64,000 nt of DNA, from positions 310,001 to 374,000 of the forward strand of contig JAJZUS010000001.1 in the NCBI GenBank assembly GCA_021848365.1, read 5' to 3'. The notes below the pieces were generated by a model, which saw only the letters and a list, made by a program, of their open reading frames with translations, did no database searches and was not told the DNA's origin. Below are positions 16,668 to 25,514 of this stretch, piece by piece. Within the stretch, counting starts at the first letter, position 1; the number at the start of each line of letters is the position of its first letter. The position numbers and the translations under genes are program-made. This DNA is from Actinomycetes bacterium. Its GTDB lineage: Bacteria > Actinomycetota > Acidimicrobiia > Acidimicrobiales > RAAP-2.

Positions 16668-17558
16668 GTGACCGACTCGTCCGAGGGGACCGGACCGGAT
16701 CCCGCGCGGCTCTACCTGCCCCGGCGAAAGGTCGCCTTCGCGGGTCGACGGGGCACGGCCGTCTCGGCGGTCTCGAGCGTGGCGGTCATCGCCCTGCTCG
16801 TCAGCGTCTTCTTCTGGGCCCCCGGGGGCGCGAACGTCCGGGCGACGTTCTTCTCGTTCCACGACATGTGGGTCGCGTTCCGGGGCGATCCCTCGAAGGG
16901 CCTCCTCTCGGTCGGCTCGGGACTCATCACCAACATCTGGATGTTCCTGCTCTCGGAGGTCCTCGTCCTCGCGATCGGCCTCCTCATCGCCGTGGCGCGG
17001 GTGAGCCGCTCCCCGGTCCTCGCGCCCTTTCGCGTCCTCGCGACCCTCTACACCGACGTCTTCCGCGGGATCCCGATCCTCCTCGTCGTCTACATCATCG
17101 GCTTCGGACTCCCGGCCCTCTCCCTCGGAGCGATCTCGAGCCAGTCTCCAGCCGTCTACGGGGTGACGGCGCTCACGATCTCGTACTCCGCCTACGTCGC
17201 CGAGGTCTACCGGGCGGGCATCAACTCGGTTCCCCACGGGCAGATCCTGGCGGCCCGCTCCCTCGGCCTCACCTACGCGGCGACGATGCGCCGCGTCGTG
17301 CTCCCCCAGGCGGTCCGCACGGTGATCCCGCCCCTGCTCAACGACTTCATCTCGATGCAGAAGGACACCGCCCTGGTGTCGACCCTCGGCGCCATCGAGG
17401 CGACGCGGGCCGCCCAGATCTACAGCTCGACGGTCTTCAACTTCTCGAGCTACGTGGTCGCGGCCCTGCTCTTCCTCGTGCTCACCGTCCCCCTCACCCG
17501 CTACACCGATCACCTCATCGCCCGGGATCGATCCCGACGCCTGGCGGGGGCGTCGTGA
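16668..17558 (+). CDS. polar amino-acid ABC permease (HisMQ type)
   Basis: 296 residues from GTG. A basic cytosolic N-terminus, one extra N-terminal helix (~37-52), then the HisM/GlnP-type core with TDVFRGIPILLVVYIIGFG and the EAA loop AARSLGLTYAATMRRVVLPQAVRTVIPP. A single permease gene suggests that a homodimer forms the channel. Its stop overlaps the ATPase start (GTGA). Confidence 0.93.
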   Translation: MTDSSEGTGPDPARLYLPRRKVAFAGRRGTAVSAVSSVAVIALLVSVFFWAPGGANVRATFFSFHDMWVAFRGDPSKGLLSVGSGLITNIWMFLLSEVLVLAIGLLIAVARVSRSPVLAPFRVLATLYTDVFRGIPILLVVYIIGFGLPALSLGAISSQSPAVYGVTALTISYSAYVAEVYRAGINSVPHGQILAARSLGLTYAATMRRVVLPQAVRTVIPPLLNDFISMQKDTALVSTLGAIEATRAAQIYSSTVFNFSSYVVAALLFLVLTVPLTRYTDHLIARDRSRRLAGAS

Positions 17559-18283
17559 GCGTCCTCGAGCTGCGCCACGTCGAGAAGCGATTCGGCGAGC
17601 ACCCGGTCCTGCGCGACGTCTCGCTGACCCTCGAGGCCCACCGTGTCGCCTGTCTCATCGGCGCCTCGGGATCGGGGAAGTCGACCCTGCTGCGCTGCGC
17701 GAACCTCCTCGAGCCCATCGACGCCGGGGACGTCCTGCTCCACGGCCAGTCGCTGAGCGATCCGCGCGTCGACCCGAACCTGGTCCGTCGCGAGATCGCG
17801 ATGGTCTTCCAGTCCTTCAACCTCTTCCCCCACCTCAGCGTCCTCGACAACGTCCTGCTCGGACCGCGCTACGCGCTCGGTCGGGACCGGGCCGAGGCCG
17901 AGAGCGAGGCCCGCACCCTGCTCGCGCGGATCGGCCTCGAGTCCCGCGCGGGCGACTACCCCGATCGACTCTCGGGGGGGCAGCAGCAGCGGGTGGCGAT
18001 CGTCCGCTCGCTGGCCATGCGCCCCTCGGTGCTCCTGCTCGACGAGGTGACGAGCGCCCTCGACCCCACGCTCGTGGGCGAGGTCCTCGACCTCCTGCGG
18101 GACCTGGCGACGGCCGGCACGACGATGCTGATCGCGACCCACGAGATGGCGTTCGCGCGCGACGTCGCGAGCGAAGTCCTCTTCCTCGAAGAGGGCGTGA
18201 TTGTGGAGCGCGGCACTCCCGCCCAGATCTTCGACGACCCCCAAGAGCCGGCCACCCGGGCCTTTCTGCGTCGCACGGAGTGA
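17555..18283 (+). CDS. polar amino-acid ABC ATPase (GlnQ type)
   Basis: 242 residues from a GTG at 17555 that overlaps the permease stop by 4 bp. Walker [11 protein letters not shown]-loop MVFQSFNLFPHLSVLDN, signature [17 protein letters not shown], Walker B VLLLDEVTSALDP, switch IATHEMAFARD. The DEVTSALD variant is the GlnQ/HisP family hallmark. It powers uptake through the preceding permease. Confidence 0.95.
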   Translation: MSVLELRHVEKRFGEHPVLRDVSLTLEAHRVACLIGASGSGKSTLLRCANLLEPIDAGDVLLHGQSLSDPRVDPNLVRREIAMVFQSFNLFPHLSVLDNVLLGPRYALGRDRAEAESEARTLLARIGLESRAGDYPDRLSGGQQQRVAIVRSLAMRPSVLLLDEVTSALDPTLVGEVLDLLRDLATAGTTMLIATHEMAFARDVASEVLFLEEGVIVERGTPAQIFDDPQEPATRAFLRRTE

Positions 18284-18322
18284 CCGCGCCGGCGGCGTTA
18301 GCGTCGTCGTGGAGGGTGGACG

Positions 18323-21300
18323 ATGGCGATGACCGATCCCCTGATGGACGACCTGACCGACGAGGTCACGTCGACGGTGCGTGAGCTGCTCGAGGCGTCC
18401 GCGCGGCGGGTGACGCGCCCCGAGCGCCGCGACGCGGCCACGCTCGCCGGGCTCCTGCGCGACCCCCGGGCGCTGCACGCCACGGTCACTCTGGCCGACG
18501 AGGTGATGCGCTTCCGTGACCCGCGCCGCGCCGCTCGGGCCCTCGCGCGCGCTGCGGGCGACGCCTCCTGGCGGGGCGTCGGCCCGATGGACGCGGCCGG
18601 ACTGCGGGTGGCGAGCGTCCTGGCGCGGGTGGTCCCGGGGCCGGTCGTGCGCGTCGCGCGAGCCCGGGTGCGCCAGCGCACCGCGGGCCTCGTGCTCGAC
18701 GAGACGTCCGACGCCCTCGCACGTCACCTCGCGCGCCGTCGCGCCGAGGGCCTCGGTCTCAACGTGAACGTCGTCGGCGAAGCCGTCCTCGGCGAGGTGC
18801 AGGCCGACGAGCGCCGCGACCGGGTCCTCGCCGTGATGGCCCGGCCCGAGGTCGACTACGTCTCGGTCAAGCTCTCGTCGATGGTCCCACCCCTCGTGAC
18901 GATCGATCACGACGGCTCGCTCGAGCGGGTGAGCGAGCGGCTACGCGAGCTCTATCGGCACGCGGTCGCGACTGGCACCTTCGTCAACCTCGACATGGAG
19001 GAGTACCGGGATCTGCGCCTCACCGTCGACGCCTTTCGGGCGGTGCTGAGTGAGCCGGAGTTCGCCACGATCGAGGGCGGCATCGTCCTGCAGGCCTACC
19101 TCCCGGAGTCCCACGCGGCCCTCGACGAACTGCTCGCCTGGAGTCGGGAACGTCACGAGCGTCACGGCAGCCGGATCAAGATCCGCCTGGTGAAGGGGGC
19201 GAACCTCGCGATGGAGCACCACGAGGCCACGCTCCACGGCTGGACGGCAGCCCCCTACGCGACCAAGGCCGACGTCGACGCGAGCTACCTGCGGCTGGTC
19301 GACGTCGCCCTGCGACCCGAGCACGTGCCGTTCGTGCGCGTCGGAGTGGCCAGCCACAACCTCTTCACCGTCGTCGGGGCGCTCGCGATCGCTCGACGCC
19401 GAGACGTCGCCTCGATGCTCGACGTCGAGATGCTCGAGGGGATGGCGCCGGGTGAGGCGCGGGCCCTGGCCCGCGCGGGCACGCCGGTGCGGCTCTACGC
19501 GCCGGTGACGCGCCCCGACGACTTCGACGCGGCCGTCGCCTACCTCGTGCGTCGCCTCGACGAGAACACCGCGCCGGAGAACTACCTGCGGGTCGCGCCA
19601 CGACTCGTGCACGACGGTCGCGCCGTCGCCGAGCAACGGGAGCGATTCGCCGCGGCGCTCGCGGCTCGCCACGACCTGGCGCTCGACCGCCGACGCCGCG
19701 CCGATCCGCTCGCCGCCAACGAACCGGACGGGGACCCGACCGACCCCGACCACGTGGACCGACTTCGCGCGGCCCTCGTGGAGGTGGGCTCGCGCGACGA
19801 CCTGATCGTCGGTGACGATCGGGTCGTCGGCGCGGACGGTCCCGACTGGGAGCTCGGGGGCGACCCGAATCAGGCCGGACGTCCGTGGTATCGGTACCGC
19901 GTCGCCCACGTCGACGGCGTGGACGCGGCGGTGGCACGCGCCCGGGCCGCACAGCCGGCGTGGGACGAGCGCGGGGAGGCCGGGCGCGAGGCGATCCTGC
20001 GCCGGGCGGCCGCGCGGCTCGCGGGCGACCGGGCCCTCCTCCTCGCCCTCATGGCGCGCGACGGTGGCAAGACCGCCGGCGAGGCCGATCCGGAGGTCAG
20101 CGAGGCCGTCGACTACCTACGCGACTACGGGGCCCACCGCGGACCAGGGCCGTCCTCCCCGCGGGGCGTCGTCCTCGTCGTCCCGCCCTGGAACTTCCCG
20201 TTGGCGATTCCCGCGGGTGGCGTGGCGGCCGGTCTCGCGGCGGGCAACGCCGTGATCCTGAAGCCGGCGCCCGAGGCCGTGGCGACCTCCTGGGCCCTCG
20301 TGCGGGCCCTCTGGGACGCGGGGGTGCCGCGCGACGTGCTGCAGTTCGTCCCCACCCGCGACGACGAGGTCGGCCGAGCCCTGGTGACACACGCCGGCGT
20401 CGACGCGGTCGTCCTCACCGGGGGGTTCTCGACGGCGCAGCTGTTCACCTCGTGGCGCCCCGATCTCTACCTCCTGGGCGAGACCAGCGGCAAGAACGCG
20501 CTCGTCGTCACGGGGTCGGCCGACGTCGACGCCGCGGTTCGGGACCTCGTCCAGTCGGCCTTCGGTCACGCGGGCCAGAAGTGCAGCGCGGCGAGCCTCG
20601 CCATCATCGACACGGCCACCGACGCCAACCCCCGCTTCTGGTCCCAGCTCGCCGACGCCGTCTCCGGACTGGTCGTCGGCGACGCCACGAGGCTGGCGAC
20701 CACGGTCGGACCACTGATCCGACCGCCCGAGGCCGCACTGCAGAGGGCACTACGGCACGAGGTCGGTGAGACCTGGGTCGTCGAGCCGCGCCCGCTCGAC
20801 GCCGAGGGGTGGCTCTGGCGGCCCGGGGTGAAGCGTGGAGTGGCCCCCGGATCGTGGGCCCACACCCACGAGTGGTTCGGCCCCGTCCTCGGTGTCATGA
20901 CTGCCCCGGACCTCGCGACGGCGATCCGTTGGCAGAACGAGATCCCCTACGGGCTCACCGGCGGCATCCACTCCCTCGATCCCGACGAGCTCCGCGAGTG
21001 GATCGAGAGCGCGGAGGTCGGTAACGCCTACGTCAACCGGGGGATCACGGGAGCCGTGGTGGGACGCCAGCCCTTCGGGGGGTGGCGCCGCAGCAGCGTC
21101 GGGCCCACCGCCAAGGCGGGGGGTCCCCACTACGTTGACGGTCTCCGCGACTGGCCCGCCGTCGTCGACGCGCCCCGCGCGCTCGACGAGGCGCGGGCCT
21201 GGTGGGACGAGGTTGGCTCTCGAGCCCTCGATCCCGTCGCCCTGCCCGGGGAGCGCAACGTGCGCCGCTACCGCCGGACTCGACTCCCGGTCGTGGTGCG

Positions 21301-21673
21301 CGTCGACGGTGGGCTCGACGGGGCGGCCCGCGAGTTTCTCGCGGGCCTCGTCGCGCTGCTCGGGATCACCGTCGAGATCAGCACGGCCGTTCCCGACCGC
21401 GACCTCGGGGCCCGCGTTGAGACGGCCGACGAACTCGTGGCTCGGGCGGGCCAGGTCGCGCGCGTGCGCTGGCTCAGCGCCGAGACACCCCCCGTCGCGG
21501 AACTCCTCGAGCAGGGCGTGAGCCTCGACCCGCGCCCGCTCGCCCAGAGCGGCCGGGTGGAGGCGCCCCGCTGGCTGCTCGAGCAGAGCGTCGCCATCAC
21601 CGCGAATCGTTACGGCGCGCTAGGCCTCGGGCCTCATCCAGAATGTCGTGGTTTGGGAGAGGCGCGCTCCTAG
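18323..21673 (+). CDS. putA: bifunctional proline dehydrogenase / P5C dehydrogenase
   Basis: 1116 residues. The N-terminal ~470 residues are a FAD-dependent PRODH barrel (VDYVSVKLSSM, GGIVLQAYLPES, IRLVKGANLAMEHHEA). An aldehyde dehydrogenase domain from ~530 has VVPPWNFPLAIPAGG, E720 in LLGETSGKNA and nucleophile C754 in HAGQKCSAAS. A ~110-residue C-terminal extension follows. It converts proline to glutamate through P5C. No DNA-binding ribbon-helix-helix is present, so it is an enzyme only. The ATG at 18323 or 18329 may be the start. Its stop overlaps the acetamidase stop on the other strand. Confidence 0.95.
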   Translation: MAMTDPLMDDLTDEVTSTVRELLEASARRVTRPERRDAATLAGLLRDPRALHATVTLADEVMRFRDPRRAARALARAAGDASWRGVGPMDAAGLRVASVLARVVPGPVVRVARARVRQRTAGLVLDETSDALARHLARRRAEGLGLNVNVVGEAVLGEVQADERRDRVLAVMARPEVDYVSVKLSSMVPPLVTIDHDGSLERVSERLRELYRHAVATGTFVNLDMEEYRDLRLTVDAFRAVLSEPEFATIEGGIVLQAYLPESHAALDELLAWSRERHERHGSRIKIRLVKGANLAMEHHEATLHGWTAAPYATKADVDASYLRLVDVALRPEHVPFVRVGVASHNLFTVVGALAIARRRDVASMLDVEMLEGMAPGEARALARAGTPVRLYAPVTRPDDFDAAVAYLVRRLDENTAPENYLRVAPRLVHDGRAVAEQRERFAAALAARHDLALDRRRRADPLAANEPDGDPTDPDHVDRLRAALVEVGSRDDLIVGDDRVVGADGPDWELGGDPNQAGRPWYRYRVAHVDGVDAAVARARAAQPAWDERGEAGREAILRRAAARLAGDRALLLALMARDGGKTAGEADPEVSEAVDYLRDYGAHRGPGPSSPRGVVLVVPPWNFPLAIPAGGVAAGLAAGNAVILKPAPEAVATSWALVRALWDAGVPRDVLQFVPTRDDEVGRALVTHAGVDAVVLTGGFSTAQLFTSWRPDLYLLGETSGKNALVVTGSADVDAAVRDLVQSAFGHAGQKCSAASLAIIDTATDANPRFWSQLADAVSGLVVGDATRLATTVGPLIRPPEAALQRALRHEVGETWVVEPRPLDAEGWLWRPGVKRGVAPGSWAHTHEWFGPVLGVMTAPDLATAIRWQNEIPYGLTGGIHSLDPDELREWIESAEVGNAYVNRGITGAVVGRQPFGGWRRSSVGPTAKAGGPHYVDGLRDWPAVVDAPRALDEARAWWDEVGSRALDPVALPGERNVRRYRRTRLPVVVRVDGGLDGAAREFLAGLVALLGITVEISTAVPDRDLGARVETADELVARAGQVARVRWLSAETPPVAELLEQGVSLDPRPLAQSGRVEAPRWLLEQSVAITANRYGALGLGPHPECRGLGEARS

Positions 21674-22578
21674 CGGAACGCTCGCGGCACGGCAGCGATC
21701 TTGGGGATTCGCATCTTGGCGATGACCGTTCCGGGGCAGGGATGGCAGTACTGAGCGATGCCGAGGTCGCCCGCCACGGAGAGGAAGATGAAGGCATCCT
21801 CAGGGGTGAAGTCCCAATGGTCGACGAGGAGGCGCGCCGCCTCCTCGCACGCCAACTGGAGTGCTTCAGTGATGTCGCCATCGGCCGTTGCGTGGGTGAT
21901 GATGCTGTCCGCCGTCTCGGTGACGGGCCAGCGGCCGCTCACCCCCTTCACGAGGTCCACGCGAACGATCCCCAACCCACCAATCTCGACGCCAGTTCCC
22001 GAGATCTCCCCATCACCCATCGAGGCGTGCATGTCACCAATGGCGAGCTGTCCGCCACTCTGGAAGACGGGAAGGTGAATGGTTGCTCCGATCCCGTGAT
22101 CGTTGTTGTCCATGTTCCCGCCATGGCGCCCGGCCTGCAGAGTGTGGATATCGCCCGACGCGGGTGAGACTCCGATGACGCCAAACATCGGACGGGCACG
22201 GAATTTCACCCGATCGTTCATCGTCACCCAGCCATCCTCGACCGTGAAGATGCGCGTCGTCGGGGCGACCAGGTGGCCCAATTGTCCCCAATCCGGCTGG
22301 CACATCGCCGAGCCCCGACTCTCGGGGCGAATGTCGAGGAGGGTGACCGAGAGCGAGTCGCCGGGCTCTGCTCCGCGGACGGCGATCGGTCCGGTAGCGG
22401 GGTTGATGAGGGACTCATCAACGGTGTCGGGGGTGTGCTCCTCGCTAGTGACCTGACCCCGATAGCAGTCCCACGTCTCGATCTCCATCACCGTGCCGGG
22501 CTCCACGCTGAGCACGGGTTCGGCGTCGGCCCGGAAGTGAAAGACGTGCTGGTCTCGGGACAGTCGAACGGTTTCCAT
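21670..22578 (-). CDS. acetamidase/formamidase family amidase
   Basis: 302 residues of the FmdA/AmdA family, which releases ammonia from formamide, acetamide or related short amides. Recognisable blocks: VSEEHTP-type entry (TSEEHTPDTVDES), GAEPGDSLSVTLLDI, RPMFGVIGVSP, GGNMDNNDHGIGATIHLPV, GQLAIGDMHASMGDGE and ITHATADGD. The family's metal-binding His/Asp/Glu residues are within these. ATG at 22578 shares a base with the stop of the upstream ATPase gene, so it is coupled to the peptide-type importer as its last gene. The operon may import an amide or modified peptide that this enzyme deamidates. Confidence 0.92.
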   Translation of the reverse strand: METVRLSRDQHVFHFRADAEPVLSVEPGTVMEIETWDCYRGQVTSEEHTPDTVDESLINPATGPIAVRGAEPGDSLSVTLLDIRPESRGSAMCQPDWGQLGHLVAPTTRIFTVEDGWVTMNDRVKFRARPMFGVIGVSPASGDIHTLQAGRHGGNMDNNDHGIGATIHLPVFQSGGQLAIGDMHASMGDGEISGTGVEIGGLGIVRVDLVKGVSGRWPVTETADSIITHATADGDITEALQLACEEAARLLVDHWDFTPEDAFIFLSVAGDLGIAQYCHPCPGTVIAKMRIPKIAAVPRAFR

Positions 22579-23555
22579 TAGCGCCTCCGCGGGAAGTGAC
22601 AGGCCACAAGTCGGCCATCGCCGGCGTGGATGAGGGACGGCTTTTCGATACGGCATCGGTCTTGGGCCACGGGGCAGCGCGGGTGAAAGGCGCAACCGCT
22701 GGGCTTGTCAGCGGGGTCGGGAACGTCGCCACTGATGACGATGCGCTCACGCGTGCGAGCCCGCCCGTCATCCAACTCCGGCGCCACCGACAGCAGGGCT
22801 TCGGTGTAGGGGTGAAGCGGAGCATCGTAGAGGGGATCAGCGGGGCCCATCTCGACAAGCTCACCGAGGTACATCACGCCGACCCGGTCAGAGACGTGGC
22901 GCACCACACCGAGATCGTGCGCGATGAAGAGATAGGTGAGACCCAACTTCTCCTGGAGCTCAGCCATGAGATTGAGAACCTGAGCCTGAACACTGACGTC
23001 GAGGGCCGACACCGGCTCATCGGCGACAACGAGTTGGGGATTGAGCGCGAGCGATCGAGCGATCCCGATGCGCTGGCGTTGGCCACCTGAGAACTCGTGC
23101 GGGTACCGGACGAGTGAGTTCACGTCGAGGCCGACCAGCGTGAAGAGCTCTCGCACGCGAGCCTCGATCTCGCTACGCGTTCCGAAGCGGTGAACTCGCA
23201 GTGGCTCGGCGACGATGTCGGCCACAGTGCGCCGCGGGTTCAGCGAGGCGAACGGATCCTGGAAGACGAGCTGCATCTCGCGCCGGTGTGGCCGGAGTTG
23301 GCGGCGGGACAGTCCAGTGAGTGGAGAACCATTGAACTCGACCGTTCCCGAGGTAACTGGTAGCAACTGAACGATGCAGCGGGCCAACGTTGATTTACCG
23401 CACCCTGATTCGCCCACAATGCCCAGGGTCTCTCCGCGGCGAATCTCGAACGAGACACCGCCGACGGCTTGAATCTGGCTGCGTCCCCCTCGACCAGGTC
23501 GACGGACCGAGAAATTCTTGGTGACGTTGTCAACACGAAGGATGACGTCGCTCAC
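22578..23555 (-). CDS. oligopeptide/dipeptide ABC ATPase (OppF/DppF type)
   Basis: 325 residues. Walker A GESGCGKST, Q-loop LVFQDPFASLNPRR, signature FSGGQRQRIGIARSLAL, Walker B LVVADEPVSALDV, switch IAHDLGVVRH. The C-terminal oligo_HPY extension has the cysteine cluster GCAFHPRCPVAQDRC, which in this family can bind an Fe-S cluster. It overlaps the upstream OppD-type gene by 4 bp and forms the heterodimeric motor with it. Confidence 0.94.
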   Translation of the reverse strand: MSDVILRVDNVTKNFSVRRPGRGGRSQIQAVGGVSFEIRRGETLGIVGESGCGKSTLARCIVQLLPVTSGTVEFNGSPLTGLSRRQLRPHRREMQLVFQDPFASLNPRRTVADIVAEPLRVHRFGTRSEIEARVRELFTLVGLDVNSLVRYPHEFSGGQRQRIGIARSLALNPQLVVADEPVSALDVSVQAQVLNLMAELQEKLGLTYLFIAHDLGVVRHVSDRVGVMYLGELVEMGPADPLYDAPLHPYTEALLSVAPELDDGRARTRERIVISGDVPDPADKPSGCAFHPRCPVAQDRCRIEKPSLIHAGDGRLVACHFPRRR

Positions 23556-24553
23556 GAGGCCTCCTCGATCTCTGCTCTCCGCTGTTCCTTCTCAGCGTCG
23601 TCGAGCCAGCAGGCGTCAAGGTGGTCAGTCCCGCGCATCGGTGGGCGATCGCTGCAGCGATCGTGCCGATAGGTGCATCGGGGGGCGAAGGCGCAGCCCG
23701 GGGGGACGTCGAGCGGTGAGATGGGGTTACCGGGGATCGTCACTAGGCGGGCGCGCTTGGAGTCAAGGCGAGGCACGGCACCCAGCAGCCCCCAGGTGTA
23801 GGGATGGCGAGCTTCCCGGATCACCTCCTGGCGGGTCCCAATCTCTGCGGGGCGCCCCGCGTACATGACGACTACCCGGTCGGCGACTTCGGAAATCACG
23901 CCCATGTCGTGGGTGATGAGAACGATCGACGACCCCCTGCGCTCCTGGAGCTCGGCGAGGAGCTCCAGAATCTGAGCCTGCGTCGTCACGTCAAGTGCCG
24001 TCGTCGGCTCGTCGGCGATCAGGAGTGACGGCTCACAGGAGAGCGCCATCGCGATCATGGCGCGCTGGCGCATGCCACCGGAGAACTCGTGGGGGTACTG
24101 GTTCACGCGACGAGACGGATCCGGGATGGCGACTTCCGCGAGGAGGTCGATGGCTCGCTGGTGAGCCTGACGCTTGGTGAGATCCGTGTGTTGTCGGATC
24201 TGCTCGGCGATCTGCCAGCCCACCGTGTAGACGGGCGTCAGCGCCGTCATGGGATCCTGGAAGATCATCGCGATGTCCTTGCCCCGCAGGGCGCGCAGCT
24301 CGCGGTCCGGACGACCCAGGATGTCCTGACCATTGAAGCGAACCCGGCCCTCAATGGAGACGTTGGGTCCCCGGAGAAGTCCGAGGATCGAGTACATCGA
24401 CACTGACTTCCCCGAACCGGACTCGCCGACGATGCCGACCGTCTCGCCTCGTCCGACGGACATGGAGAGTCCGTCGACGGCGCGGACGACACCGGCACGC
24501 GTCGCGAAGGACACGCGTAGGTCTTCGACCTCGAGGAGTGGGGTATCAGGCAA
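23552..24553 (-). CDS. oligopeptide/dipeptide ABC ATPase (OppD/DppD type)
   Basis: About 333 residues. Walker A GESGSGKSV, Q-loop MIFQDPMTALTPVY, signature FSGGMRQRAMIAMAL, Walker B LLIADEPTTALDV, switch ITHDMGVISE, and a C-terminal GCAFAPRCTYRHDRC cluster. The start is uncertain: a TTG at 24553 gives the family's usual short N-terminus (LPDTPLLEVEDL) and an 8-bp overlap with the permease stop. ATGs at 24601 and 24625 would add Ser/Pro-rich residues with no family match. Confidence 0.9.
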   Translation of the reverse strand: MPDTPLLEVEDLRVSFATRAGVVRAVDGLSMSVGRGETVGIVGESGSGKSVSMYSILGLLRGPNVSIEGRVRFNGQDILGRPDRELRALRGKDIAMIFQDPMTALTPVYTVGWQIAEQIRQHTDLTKRQAHQRAIDLLAEVAIPDPSRRVNQYPHEFSGGMRQRAMIAMALSCEPSLLIADEPTTALDVTTQAQILELLAELQERRGSSIVLITHDMGVISEVADRVVVMYAGRPAEIGTRQEVIREARHPYTWGLLGAVPRLDSKRARLVTIPGNPISPLDVPPGCAFAPRCTYRHDRCSDRPPMRGTDHLDACWLDDAEKEQRRAEIEEAS

Positions 24554-25514
24554 TGCGTACTCGCGGGTCGAGGAAGGCGTAGGCGATATCAACAACGGCA
24601 TTCGCGAGGACCACGAAGAAGGCACCGTACATGACGGCTCCCATGATGACGGGCAGGTCGAGATTCTGCAGTGACGTGTACGTCAGCAAGCCAACGCCGG
24701 GAAGGCCAAAGACGACCTCGGTCAGGAGAGCCGCGCCCCCGATAAGAGCGCCGAAGTCGAGTCCAAAGAGAGAGACGATGGGGATGAGGGAGCACCGCAG
24801 TGCGTGGCGGATCAGGATGCGTCGCTCACTGAGGCCCTTGGCTCGAGCGGTGCGTACGTAGTCCTCGTTAAGCGCGTTAACGAGCTCGGCTCGCAGGACG
24901 CGAGCGTAAATCCCCGCGTAGAGAGCGGCCAGTGTCAACCACGGCATGATCAAGTGCAGAGCCCATTGTCCCGGGCTTTGCGTAATCGGGACGTAACCGG
25001 AGGGTGGGACCCACGCGAAGATCGAGTGGTGAAGGCCCCCTTGGGTGATGAGATTGACAACTTCGCCGAGCCAATAGGCGGGTACAGATACCGCCGCGAT
25101 ACCGATGAACATGATCACCGGGTCGATGAACTTACCGCGGTTTGCGGCGGCAATGACGCCGCCGGTGACTCCGATCACCATCCAGATGACGGCGGCTCCG
25201 GCAACGAGCGACAGGGTGACGGGCGCTGCTTGAGTGATCTGAGGCACGACGCGCGAACCGATATTCACGTAACTAGAGAGGTCCTGCTTGATGAACAGGT
25301 GGTCCATCATGAGTGCCCAGCGAATCGGAAGTGGTCGATCAAGGCCGAACGCGTGACGCACCTGAGCGATAATCGCCGGCGATGCGCTGCGGCCCGCGAT
25401 GCGGGCGGCCGGATCCACCCCCGGCGTGGCAAAGAAGATGAGGAACACGAGCACGGAGATAGAGAACATGACGAGAATCGCCGAGATGAGTCTCCGGATT
25501 ATGAACCCCAACAT
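24546..25514 (-). CDS. oligopeptide-type ABC permease (OppB/DppB)
   Basis: 322 residues, six helices. It opens with FIIRRLISAILVMFSISVLVFLIFF, typical of DppB, has a large loop after helix 1, and the EAA loop reads YVRTARAKGLSERRILIRHALRCSLIP. A closing FLDPRVRIA matches the usual family C-terminus (DPR.R). Its ATG overlaps the stop of the OppC-type gene by one base. Here the C-type permease comes first, the reverse of the common B-C order. Confidence 0.94.
   Translation of the reverse strand: MLGFIIRRLISAILVMFSISVLVFLIFFATPGVDPAARIAGRSASPAIIAQVRHAFGLDRPLPIRWALMMDHLFIKQDLSSYVNIGSRVVPQITQAAPVTLSLVAGAAVIWMVIGVTGGVIAAANRGKFIDPVIMFIGIAAVSVPAYWLGEVVNLITQGGLHHSIFAWVPPSGYVPITQSPGQWALHLIMPWLTLAALYAGIYARVLRAELVNALNEDYVRTARAKGLSERRILIRHALRCSLIPIVSLFGLDFGALIGGAALLTEVVFGLPGVGLLTYTSLQNLDLPVIMGAVMYGAFFVVLANAVVDIAYAFLDPRVRIA

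Noticed and set aside
15154-16671. A 505-codon plus-strand frame across the thioredoxin remnant and binding-protein gene
   Set aside because: It reads as Arg-rich nonsense and runs out of frame through a well-supported binding protein.
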